Part shown: in pieces, positions 45,501 through 56,967 of the stretch
How positions within the stretch are numbered: the first letter of the stretch is position 1
Layout: each line of letters opens with the position of its first letter
Made by a program: the position numbers and the translations under genes
Assembly (NCBI GenBank): GCA_018402235.1
Contig: JAGYJJ010000004.1
Location: 765,256-829,255, forward strand
DNA length: 64,000 nucleotides
DNA from: Candidatus Nanopelagicales bacterium
GTDB lineage: Bacteria; Actinomycetota; Actinomycetes; S36-B12
Reading direction: 5' to 3'
The notes under the pieces: model-generated
What the model was told of the DNA's origin: nothing
Seen by the model: the letters and a program-made list of their open reading frames with translations, nothing else
Database searches by the model: none

Positions 45501-48500
45501 TTGCCACGGTGTAGTAGTAGGTGTCACCGACTTGGAGCGGGGCCTGGAATGAACCACTAGCGCTCCGGTAGGAAACATTCGCGGCCCGCTTGGCGTAGGT
45601 GAAAGTTGTGGTGCTGGGAGTCTCCAAGATCGTGTAGGTGCCATCGAATGTCGACTCGACTCCATCAATCACTACCTGTTGACCAGCCTCGAGGCCGTGC
45701 TCCTCTGCGGTGGTAAGCGTGACAACGTTGAAGTTTCGTGAACGGTTCGTGATCGAGCCAACTGACTCATAGGTGTGGATGAAGCCGTTCGCGCTACCAG
45801 CCGCCGTGAAGGTGGCCGCTGGCCTGGATGTCGAGCCGCGGTTACTACCGGTATTCGCGTAGGTGAAGGTGGAATCACCGAGGATGTCCCTAACGGCGAA
45901 AGTTCCATCGAAGTCGAGACCGACATCCTTGATAGTGACCATCTGACCGACATGGAGACGATGCGGGGTGGCGGTGCTAATCGTCGCAACGTTCGAGGAA
46001 CGACTTGCCGATAGCAGTAAGCCAGCTGACATCGACGTCGCATTCCCATACGGCGAATCTCCGTCAACATCGATCGAGTTGGTCAAGGAAGCCGGATCGG
46101 TTCCCCACATGATCCGATAGCCAGTAGCTAGGTCCGAGGTGGACGGCGCCCAGTTCAACGTGACGCGCTGGAGCTCACCGTTAGCGGTGACCGCCGTGGG
46201 GGGTGCTATGTCCTCGCCAAGAGGAACAGTTATCCGGATGGCGCCATCGCCGACTCGATAATCGCCCGCATGTGCAACCGAGACGATCGCGCGGGGATCG
46301 CTGGTGGATGCAGGACCAGGGTCGGTCCAACTCGAACCACCCGCACCACCGACGCGAGAGGATGCCGAGCCGCCCCCGTAGTAGCCGCTACCACCGCCAC
46401 CGTTGTAGTAACTCGTCGTTGAGCCACCCACGCCAAAGGATCCATTCTTCGCCCCCCGCCCACCAGTACGTTGGGTTGCGCCGGTCGGCAAACCACTCAC
46501 GGTTCGTCCCGTACCGCCGGTGAGACCACCGGCAGGTCCGCCGCGGTCCCTTCCGTCCAGGTAATGCCACCCCGCTCCACCGCCACCGCCGGCGACCACG
46601 AGGCGCTGGGCCAATCCTGTTGCATCCAACGGATCAGCCGCGATCACCGCACCGGCACTACCAATAGAAGCAACATCACTCGCCGCGCGCGCATACGTAA
46701 ACGTCGTGGCCGTCACCGCCGTCACCTCGAACGTCCCATCGAAGGTGTCATCAACCCCGGCCACCACCACCGAATCACCCACGGCAAACCCATGCGGCAC
46801 AGACGTCGTCAACGTCGCCGCATTCGACACCAACTCACGATTCGAAATCTCAAAACCACGACGAATATCCGTCGCACCACCACCACCACCGGCGTAGAGG
46901 CCAGCACTACCACCGCCGTTCCAGCCACCCTCGATCGTGTTAGCACCCGATAGGCCAGGATCATCACCTCTACCACCCACGAACAAGAACAGCGTCTCAC
47001 CGGATGTCACCGGGACAGTCGCTTGAACACGACCGCCGCGCCCTCCCGCGGTTCTATTGGCGCGATTGGCACCGCCCTGGGCGCCGCTTGCATCGAGTTG
47101 AATCCACTTCACCCCGGCGGGGACTGTGAACGGTTGCGGTGCGCCGGTGAATCTAAATTCCGAAGTGGACGAATGCAGGGTCGAAACCTCAATCTCACTA
47201 CTGAAGTCCGACAAGCACTGCCTCTGGCAATCAGATGCTAGATCCGTGTACACCGAGGCCACTCGGTAGAAGAACGGCTGACCAACCGGCAGGGCATCGA
47301 CCGTGCGCGCTAAACCCAACGGTACCGCCGTTGCAGACGCGACGTTCGACGCCCGCGAGTAGTACTTGAGCGTTGTCGGTGTTGGCACATCAGTGATGGT
47401 GAATGTTCCGTCAAACGGGTCACCCAGACTGCTGATCACCACGCTTTGTCCAGTGCTCAAACCATGCGGAGCTGCTGTTGTCAGGGTGACGTAATTACTC
47501 GTGAGGACACGGTTCACCACGGCACTCATCGTCAAAGATGAATGGCGCACACCCGCAGCATCGGGATCCATCGCATCGAACTGATTGGTCAATTCACCTG
47601 GCTCAGTTCCCCAAATGACTCGATAACCGCTGACTGCTTCGGTGTCGCTGGGATCCCAACTCAAATCCACCGATCGCTGGAAGCCGATACCGCTCACATC
47701 GCTGGGTGGATCTATCGATGTCGATTCCGCCCAAGAAATCCCGATGGTCCCGTTCCCGAATCCGTACCCGGAGGTGTGGGTCACCTCGGTGATGTACCGG
47801 GCATCCTGCGATGCGAGTCGGGTCGTTGACGTCCAACTCGAACCACCGCCACCTCCTCGACGGCCACTTGCCGCGCCACCTCCGTAGTAACCACTTCCAC
47901 CGCCACCGCGGTAATTGGAGCCGGTCGATCCACCCGCGCCGAATGTTCCATCCGGTGAACCTGCACCGCCGGCAGATTGCGTAGCCCCGCCACCGCTATA
48001 GGTTGCAGACCCGATCAGCCCACCGCCATCGCCGCCGCGGTCCCTTCCGTCCAGGTGATACCACCCGGCTCCACCGCCACCGGCGGCGACCACGAGTCGT
48101 TGCGTCAATCCCGTTGCATCCAACGGATCAGCCGCAATCACCGCACCGGCGCTACCAACAGAAGCAACATCACTCGCCGCACGCGCATACGTAAACGTCG
48201 TGGACGTCACCGCCGTCACCTCGAACGTCCCATCGAAGGTGCCATCAACCCCGGCCACCACCACCGAATCACCCACGGCAAACCCATGCGGCACAGACGT
48301 CGTCAACGTCGCCGCATTCGACACCAACTCACGATTCGAAATCTCAAAACCACGACGAATATCCGTCGCACCACCACCACCACCGGCGTAGAGGCCAGCA
48401 CTACCACCGCCGTTCCAGCCACCGGCTGTGGAACCGGACCATTCCCCAAAGCCGGCTCCGCCCACGAAGGCGAAGAGAGTCTCCCCGGGCGTGACCGGAA

Positions 48501-51500
48501 CCATTGCCTCCACTCGGCCGCCGCGACCCCCCGCAGCTCTGTTCTGCCCACTCGCACCTCCTTCCGCACCGACTGCATCGACTCGGATGGCGCGCACATT
48601 CTGCGGAACCGTCACCGCTTGAGGCGCTCCCGTGAAAGCGAGAGATTGCTCGCGGGTGAAGGAAGTAGCCGCGGTGACGGTTGAGGAGAAAGGGGAAACG
48701 CATAAAGACGCGCACGATTGCGCATCATCGGAATACAACGACGCGACGCGGTAGGAAAAGGAAGTGTCGAAAGGTAAGAGATCTTTGCGTTGCACCAGCC
48801 CAGTTGGCGAAACCGGGGACCTCGATACATTCGAAGCGACGCGATCGAATCGGAAAGTGGTGCCCGAGGGTACCGCTGTGATCGTGTGGGCTCCGTCGAA
48901 TGAGCTACCCACGCCGGATACCACCACTTGGTCACCAACCGCGAAACCGTGAGCCGATGAGGTGGTCAATGTTGCAACTCTTTGGTACAGGTATTTCTGA
49001 GTCACGGTGTACGTGGACATCGCTTGGTGACGGAACGAAGTTGCTTCAGCGTCCAAAATATTGATGTTATGGATCATCTGTGCGGGGTCGGTTCCCCACC
49101 GGATGCGATAACCGATGACGTTGTCTGTTGTCGATGGGGTCCAGCTGAGATCAATGGCACGCTGGTACGGAACAGCAAGTAGGGACGTCGGAGCATCAAG
49201 CGCATTGGCGAAAGGGGCCGTGATAGTCACATAGCCATCGCCAGTCTTGAAGCCCTGGGTATGCACGACCGAAGATGCGCTCTGGATGGTGTGGCTCGAG
49301 CCACCGCCACCTCCTCCATAGGAGCCACCGGAGGGGAAGCCGCCGTAGTAGCCACCACCACCGGCTCCTGCCAGGTATGCGGAAGTGTCGCCGCCGACGC
49401 CAAGTGCACTCCCGGACGATTGGGATCCGCCGGCTCCGCCGTTGGATCGCCCTCCCCGACCGGCAACGAGTCCCCCGCCAGCGCCGCCATCGGCGTACAA
49501 CCCAGCACCCCCGCCACCGCCGGCTACTGCAATGCGATCGGACAAGGTCGAACCGCCTTGACGCAGGTCGCTGGCACCCCCGCCGGCACGGTACGCATTG
49601 CCGCCCCCATTAACCCCGCCGGTTCCCAAGGAACCGTCTTGTGGGCTTCCACCGACATTGACCGTGAGCGTCTCACCTGGCGCTACCGGGATCATGGCCT
49701 GCAGGCGACCACCTTGGCCACCGGTATAACTACTGCTTTGCGTGGCACCTTGAGCACCGGCCATGTCAATGCGCAGGTACGTAACGTCGTTCGGCACTGT
49801 GTACGTGGCGGTGCCTGGAGTTGTAAACGTTGTTGTGCGGGTAAAGACGGGCATAGCATTCGCCGTGTCCGACAATTCCGAATCACCCCAGGGGTGCAGG
49901 GCGCGCAGCGCAGCGAAGTACGTCACGCCGTTGCGCAATCCCCCCAACAGATGACTGTCGGTACTCGCACCCTCGATCGTCACGGAATTGGTCAAAGACG
50001 AGCGGGTAGTTCCCCATCGCAATTCGTATCCGGAGACCGAGGCAGCCGTGGACGGCGTCCACGACCAGGCGATCGACTGGTGCAGGCCGGTTCCTTCGAG
50101 CTCTGTGGGTGCGTCGGGGATCTCGTAGCGAATAACCACTACCCCGGCTCCGCCATCACCGCCCAGCGCCTGGCTGCCCCCGTCGCCACCATTTCCCCGG
50201 CCATCGGTGCCAGCGGACCCCGGTCCCGTTCCACCAAGGTATGCGGCACCGTCACCACCTGCTCCATAGGTAACGTCCGACCCGGTGATGCTGCTGACGA
50301 GTCCCTGCCCACCAGCGCCTGGGGTCGTCGTAGCGCTAGCTCCTTCGCTGCCCGCACCGCCGCCGCCACCACCAAGGCCGTCCCACGAGGAATTTCGAAC
50401 CCCCGTTTCTCCCCCAGCGCCGCCGTCGTTGCCCTGCCCGGTGGTTCCCGTTCCACCCGGATGCACGGGCGTGGGCGCAGCGATGTTGTAACCGGCACCG
50501 CCGCCAGAGCCACCAGGGCGGCCCGGGAAACTTGCGCGACCAGCGCCACCACCTACCGCCGTCAATCCGAAGGCACTCGAACCCCAACCGTTCGTGGCGC
50601 TGTTCGCACCACCATCGTCAACCGCGCGTTGATTGCTGGCTGCTGGGGTCCGTCCACCCGCACCCACGGTTACCGAGTACGCCGTACCCGGGGTTACCAG
50701 GACAGGATCAGCTGCGGAGCGTTCGATGACTCCGCCGGCACCCCCACCGCCACCGTGCTCCGGGGCCCCGGCACCTCCACCGCCGACCACCAAGGTCTCG
50801 ACCTGCGTGACGCCCACAGGTGCCGTCCACGCACACGTGCCACCGCCGCTGAAGGTGATGACGCGGTATCCCGTGACATCTGAGATCGTCGCCTGGCAGT
50901 TGGGCGTTTCGTATCGGATCACCACGGTGCCATCGGCTCCCGTGCCTCCGGCATTGGTGTCGCCCCCGGCACCATGCCCCCCTGCACCAGAATTCGGGGT
51001 CAATGCGGCCGGTACTGTCCCGGCGCCATAGCTGCCACCGTCGCCGCCGGGGCTGTATTCGACCATCGATCCGGTGATATCGAGTGCGAGACCTGCACCA
51101 CCGATACCCGCCGCTGCAGAGGTGGCCGACGTACCGGCGCCACCTGCACCACCGCCACCACCACCGAGTAACGGAGGTGTGGTGCCAGAGTTCGCGAAGC
51201 CTCGCCCACCGGCGTTGCCTTGAGTGGCCGACCCCCCGGCCACGTTGAGGCCGCCGCCACCACCGCTGGCGCCCGTAGCCCCGGCAAGAGTGGCCTTGCC
51301 TGCGCCGCCCCCATCGGCCGTTAGATCAAAGGCCGTGGTTGCTGCGCCGTTAAGCGAGGAGTTTTGGCCGGAGTCCTGCAGGTTCGTCGTTGCACCGTCG
51401 GTGGCTCCTCTGCCGCCTGCGCCGATGGATATCGGGTAGCTATCGCCTGGGGTCACGGCAACGGGGTTGTCTGGGGTGCGCCAGAGGACCTCTCCGCCGC

Positions 51501-54201
51501 CGCCACCACCACCATGGCGTGCCCCGCCGCCGCCACCGCCGCCGACGAGCAAGGTTTCTACCCGGGCAACACCACTCGGAGCGGTCCACGAGCAATCACC
51601 GGCACCGCCAAATTGGACGACGGTGAACGGTCCGTCGGTTGTGGTTGTCGCGGAGCATGACGAGAAAGACTGCGAAGCCACTTGCACGATTCCTGGGCCA
51701 CATGTCTTGGCGGGGTCGTCATCGCAACTTTCCCCGTTGAACGCTCGGACACTGGCACCTGAGGTGATACCCGCGCGTAGTTCTGCACTTGAAGCCTCGG
51801 GGTTAAGTTCGACAAGGCGGGCAAGCGCCGCTGACACGTGCGCTGCCGCCACAGACGTGCCCTGAACGTACGCAAAGGATTGCGGGCCTGGGCCTTGTTG
51901 ACCATCATTACTGGTCGTGTAGATACCGGAGGTTCCATCGGCATTGATGTCTCCACCTGGAGCTGCGATAGAGACGCCATCGCCGAAGTTGGAATACGGG
52001 GCACGCTTTCCATCACGATTCGTGGCGCTAACGGTGACGACATCCTGACAATTTGCGGGTGCGAAATTTCGAATGTCCTCATTGGCGTTGCCTGCTGCGA
52101 CAACGACCACGCTTCCGCGCTGATTGGCCTTATCGATGGCGTGTTGCAACGTCGGTGTGCATTGGCCGTAACCGGTGAAGGATAAGTTGATGATCTTCGC
52201 GGGATAAGGATTAACGGCAACGCCGGGAACCTCGGCACCCGATGCCCAGGCGATAGATGCCGCAACATCGGACATCAACCCACCGCGCCACGAGAGAGCT
52301 CGAACAGGCAGGATTTTTGATTGTGGTGCGAGCCCGATTACCCCTTCGCCATTGTTGGCTTCGGCTCCGATCACACCGGCTATCGCTGTTCCATGCCAGG
52401 TGCTCGAACGCTGGGGTGCTACCTCGCGCCAGTCACCCGGATCCGTGGGGTTTGCATCCCAGCCAAGTGCTCCGAAGCGTGCTGGGTCGACTTCATCTGC
52501 GTCGAAGGAAGCAGCACTGCCATCCGTTGTTCGTGGTGCAGCAAGTTCGGGGTGGTCAGAGACGAAGTCATAACCGGGAAGAACCCGGTTACCCAAATCC
52601 GCATGCTCGGCGATGCCGGTGTCGATGACCGCGACCGTGACACCATCACCTTGCGCTTTTTCCAAGGCCTCGGTCATATCGCCAGAGTCATCCCCGACCC
52701 CAACGCCGTAGGTTCCCCACAGGTTCCACTGCCGGGCTGAGTAATCAGGATCGTTCGGTGCTTCTTGGGGGAATCCGGCAACGGAGACCAGCTGATCCGG
52801 ATCCGCCCACTCCACGCGGGCATCGGCTGCTAGATCGTTCGCGATCTCTTGGGCTTCATTAGCCTCCACCGCTTCACTTAGTTCAACTGCTACAACACCT
52901 TCACCTAGATCAATAACCTCTTTCAGTGCCACCTCGTCAACGACCTCCGCGGCGGTCACCTCGCCGAGATCATCCACAGCCTCAACGCCGTCTTCGTACT
53001 TCACGATGATGCGCCCAACATCACCAAAGCCATTCGTGGGTGTGACCCTGACCGGGTCACTTGGTTCGGATTCACCGACGGTGTTCTTCGCCGTGATCGT
53101 CACTTCGTAAGTGACGCCGTTACGCACCCCCAAAATGGTCGCTTCCGTGGCCGGAGCCTGAATCTCTTGCACCAGATCCCCTGGCACCACGCGCACCAGA
53201 TACACGTCCGGCGCCGGTGGATCCTGTGGACCGTCCCCAGGTGCGTCCCAGGTCAGGTCGATGGAGTTGTCACCGGCTGCGGCAGCCAAGCCGGTGGGCA
53301 CCCCCGGGCACTCGGTGGTTTGCTCCTGCATCCCCTCCTCTTCGCTACTGGGCGATACCGAAGGTGACGTGGATGAGCTGGGCGAGGAGGTCGGCGAAGA
53401 GCTTGCGGAGGGTGTGGGTGTGGGTGTGGGCGTGGGCGTCGGCTCAGCTTCCGGCGTGGGCGTCGGCTCAACTTCCGGCGTGGGCGTCGGCTCAACTTCC
53501 GGTGTAGGCGTCGGCTCAACTTCCGGCGTGGGCGTGGCCTCCTGCGTGGTAGCCGCTCCATCCTCAGCGGGCAGCGTCCCGGTGCGTTGTTCCCGTACCG
53601 AAACGTTGTCATCTGTCTCGGCCGGCTCACTCATCTGGCTCGGTGACGATGTTTCACCCGACGATCCACTCGGCGATGCACTCGGCGACGATGTTTCACC
53701 CGACGATGCACTCGGCGATGCACTCGGCGACGATGTTTCACTCGGCGATGCACTCGGCGATGCACTCGACGATGCACTCGGCGATGCACTCGGCGATGCA
53801 CTCGGCGACGATGTTTCACTCGGCGATGCACTCGGCGACGATGTTTCACTCGGCGATGCACTCGGCGACGATGTTTCACTCGGCGATGCACTCGGCGATG
53901 CACTCGGCGAAGTTTCGGTTTCGATCGCCGGACACACACCGTCAACGAGCTCGAGTTCAACCTCAGCGTCGTCGACTTCGGTAGCCGAGTCAGGGCTCGT
54001 TGGTTCATCACCAACCCCGCCATCGGCAGTATCTTCGGCGACCGAATCACCGGAGCCGGCCTGCGCAACAGCTGCGTTCGGCAGCGCCACCAGGCTGGCT
54101 ACCAGGGTTGTGGAGACGGCGACGGACAGCAGCCGATACGGCAGCACCCAGCGCACCCCCGCGCCCGCGCGGGTTTTACCCCAAACCATGTACACGAGCA
54201 T
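27548..54201 (-). CDS. Giant secreted subtilase / multi-repeat surface protein, about 8,883 residues (two single-base frame breaks)
   Basis: Read as one gene. Frame breaks at 43,492-43,494 (TTT where the sister repeat has TT) and at 41,666 (an extra A absent from the sister repeat) are both single insertions; 26,654 nt minus two is exactly 8,884 codons. Order of parts: signal peptide 1-48; Ser/Pro/Thr stalk about 97-287; FN3 297-390; propeptide-like region to 480; subtilisin domain about 481-846 with Asp527 (VAVIDTG), His603 (WHGTAIAGV), Asn705 and Ser783 (GTSVAAAHV); two glycine-rich domains ending VVIRYE; six FN3 plus ALK-like glycine-rich units (50.1-41.6 kb); Ig-like repeats (41.6-32.8 kb); about seven 195-residue helical repeats (32.8-28.4 kb); NRP repeats; a beta domain; a C-terminal membrane helix (SLGIVVLVAAVLIGALLAFA) and an RRRR tail, with no LPXTG. 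Predicted to be exported, membrane-anchored and long enough to reach far from the cell. Adhesion plus proteolysis is inferred. Confidence 0.85.
28305..28352 (-). repeat. 9-bp repeat encoding NRP tandem linker
   Basis: About five GGGCGGTTG/TTC units encode NRPNRPNRP ahead of the C-terminal beta domain of the giant protein. It is likely a stiff Pro-rich spacer near the cell surface. Confidence 0.85.
28430..32768 (-). repeat. Seven to eight copies of an unrecognised ~195-residue helical repeat
   Basis: Within the giant gene, units of about 590 bp each begin near AADG(x)nLTADQYxxLGL, contain a central (S)PALTxxDLxxLGVxGVTxxNLxxVLxAI motif, then DGSDIASLxxL, AYDGxNxAPTxxDYxxxGVxGV, and end near (A)EVQxxVDAY. 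Seven near-complete copies and a partial eighth are visible, diverged at DNA level unlike the glycine-rich units. Four helix-hairpin-like subrepeats per unit are apparent. I do not recognise a named family. Confidence 0.75.
41692..42407 (-). repeat. Near-identical direct repeat, copy 1 (glycine-rich module)
   Basis: About 716 bp at roughly 98-99% identity to 43,143-43,860, encoding most of the last ALK-like glycine-rich unit of the giant protein. This copy has CATTGCCC where copy 2 has CATTTGCCC, which shows the copy 2 frameshift. It carries the extra A at 41,666 just beyond its left edge. Confidence 0.9.
43143..43860 (-). repeat. Near-identical direct repeat, copy 2 (glycine-rich module)
   Basis: Partner of 41,692-42,407, offset by about 1,451 bp. 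It differs by a handful of substitutions plus one extra T at 43,492-43,494. Divergent FN3-type sequence lies between the copies, so the identity is confined to the glycine-rich unit. Confidence 0.9.
44827..45191 (-). repeat. Conserved insert module repeat a (of three)
   Basis: A segment of about 360 bp is almost identical to 46,576-46,940 and 48,073-48,423. It encodes AGLYAGGGGGATDxRRGFEI, then a small beta module (ATLTTSVPHGFAVGDSVVVAGVDxTFDGTFEVTAV), then DATGLAQRLVVAGGGGG. The beta module interrupts the glycine-rich domain and resembles FCCH-type modules. Confidence 0.85.
46576..46940 (-). repeat. Conserved insert module repeat b (of three)
   Basis: Second copy of the 360-bp module in the third ALK-like glycine-rich unit, with only scattered substitutions relative to the copy at 44,827. 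Confidence 0.85.
48073..48423 (-). repeat. Conserved insert module repeat c (of three)
   Basis: Third copy of the 360-bp module in the second ALK-like glycine-rich unit. Its left end (AAGGGG reading) is slightly more diverged than in the other two. Confidence 0.85.
53440..53525 (-). repeat. 24-bp repeat encoding EVEPTPTP stalk
   Basis: Four units of about 24 bp (GGCGTCGGCTCAACTTCCGGYGTG) encode EVEPTPTP in the N-terminal stalk of the giant protein. They are followed by a PTPTPTP run. Confidence 0.85.
53655..53910 (-). repeat. 12/15-bp repeat array encoding SPSASPSET stalk
   Basis: GATGCACTCGGC and GACGATGTTTCACTCGGC units alternate across about 255 bp. They encode a Ser/Pro/Ala/Thr-rich segment typical of an extended, probably glycosylated wall-spanning stalk. 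All units are multiples of three. Confidence 0.9.
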
Positions 54202-54216
54202 GCGTTGCGCGCCTCA

Positions 54217-54240
54217 TGAAAAGACCCCGAATACGGGGGT
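54217..54240 (-). terminator. Hairpin with T-run just upstream of the giant gene
   Basis: On the minus strand CCCCG-TATT-CGGGG is followed by TCTTTTC. It could terminate guaB3 transcription, or, since it ends only 16 nt before the giant gene start, act as a leader attenuator. Confidence 0.5.
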
Positions 54241-54282
54241 ATCCCGAAGTCAAAAATGGTCGCCGCGTCGCCTGGTCAAACT

Positions 54283-54302
54283 AAAGTCTCACGTGAGACT
54301 TT
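54283..54302. promoter_or_regulatory. Perfect 20-bp palindrome, candidate operator
   Basis: AAAGTCTCAC followed directly by GTGAGACTTT, with no spacer, lies 82 nt upstream of the giant gene start and 39 nt past the guaB3 stop. Its core CTCACGTGAG recurs at 27,468. A dimeric regulator site is the natural reading; a short terminator hairpin is the alternative. Confidence 0.6.
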
Positions 54303-54343
54303 TCGTCAAGGAAAATGCGGGGTAACGTCGTGTTGTGCGGTGC

Positions 54344-55458
54344 CTACGAGGTGATGACCATGTCGACGCGCTGGAATTCCTTGAGATCGGAATAACCGGT
54401 GGTGGCCATCGCCTTGCGCAACGCACCGACGATGTTGACCGTTCCATCGGCGCGGCGGGATGGACCGTTCATGATCTCAGCGAAAGATGCCGACCTGATT
54501 CATGATGTGGCGTTCACCGCGCGGCAGTTCCGAGTGCCAGGCTTCCGCTCCCCAGTGCGCGCCTTGTCCGGGTGCATCGGTGGCACGTGCGAAAACAGAA
54601 CCGACCATCGCAGCATCCGCACCACACGCGAATGCCTTGACAATGTCGCCACTAGATCCCATGGATCCATCGGCGACCACGTGCACGTATCTGCCACCGG
54701 ATTCGTCGAGATAGTCGCGGCGTGCGGCGGCAACTTCGGCAACCGCAGTTGCCATCGGGTACGCGAATACCGATGACGTCTGCAGTGGTGTGACTGGCGC
54801 CGCCACCAAAACCAACGAGCACGCCGGCGGCACCGGTGCGCATCAAATGCAATGCCGCTTGTCGGGTACTGCAACCACCGACGATCACCGGAACGTCAAG
54901 TTCGTGGATGAACTCCTTGAGATTGAGTTGCTCGCCATTGCTGGTGACGTGTTCGGCGGAGACTGTGGTGCCGCGGATAACGATGATGTCCGCACCGGCT
55001 TTGGCCGCGATGGGTGCAAGTTCCGCGGTGCGCTGCGGGGAGACGGCAACCGAGACGGTGATACCGGCGTCCTTCATCTCGTCGATCCGCTGCTTGATGA
55101 GCCCGGGATCCACGGCAGCCTGCGCGTAGATGCGCTGCAGATGCGCGGTTGCAGTCGCGGCGTCCTCGGCGGCGATCTGGGTGAGCAGCGGGGCCGGGTC
55201 GGCGTAGCGGGTCCACAAACCCTCGAGGTTGAGCGAGGCCAGGGCACCCAAACTGGCCAGTTCGATGGCGCTGGCCGGGGAGACCACCGAGTCCATCGGG
55301 GCAACCAGCAGCGGAGTGGGGAAGGAGTAGGCGTCGATGTTCCAGGCGGTGGAGACGTCCTCGGTGTTGCGGGTGCGCCGGCTGGGGGCAATCGCGACCT
55401 CGTCGAACGAGTAGGAGCGGGCGGCTTCTTTCGAGCCGCCGATAAGCACATCGGCCAT
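54344..55458 (-). CDS. guaB3: GuaB3 family IMP dehydrogenase-related protein (two frameshifts)
   Basis: Actinobacterial guaB paralogue without CBS domains, about 370 residues. Experimental work on family members suggests a GMP reductase-like or other guanine nucleotide role, so it should not be assumed to be an IMP dehydrogenase. Blocks seen are YSFDEVAIAPSRRTRN, PTPLLVAPMDSVVSP, ADIIVIRGTTVSAEHV and VIVGGCSTRQAALHLMRTGAAGVLVGFG. Then, after one extra base at about 54,756, ATAVAEVAAARRDYLDESGGRYVHVVADG follows, and after a second extra base at about 54,482 the ending EIMNGPSRRADGTVNIVGAL...SDLKEFQRV. Removing both gives 371 codons. The start lies 2 nt after the guaB stop, so the pair is an operon. 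Confidence 0.92.
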
Positions 55459-55460
55459 GG

Positions 55461-56963
<1,503 letters not shown>

Positions 56964-56967
56964 CTAC

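Noticed and set aside
53655-53910. CRISPR-like array of short repeats
   Set aside because: Units are 12-15 bp, contiguous without unique spacers, and in frame within the stalk of the giant protein.
53261-54325. Long plus-strand open frame with Asp/Asp-Ala-Leu-Gly repeats opposite the giant gene start
   Set aside because: It is the antisense image of the SPSASPSET stalk repeats; it has no ribosome site or recognisable domain, and the minus-strand frame carries a signal peptide and subtilisin.
54344-55458. guaB3 as a decayed pseudogene
   Set aside because: Two single-base insertions explain both breaks, and all conserved blocks, including the C-terminus, remain intact at family length.
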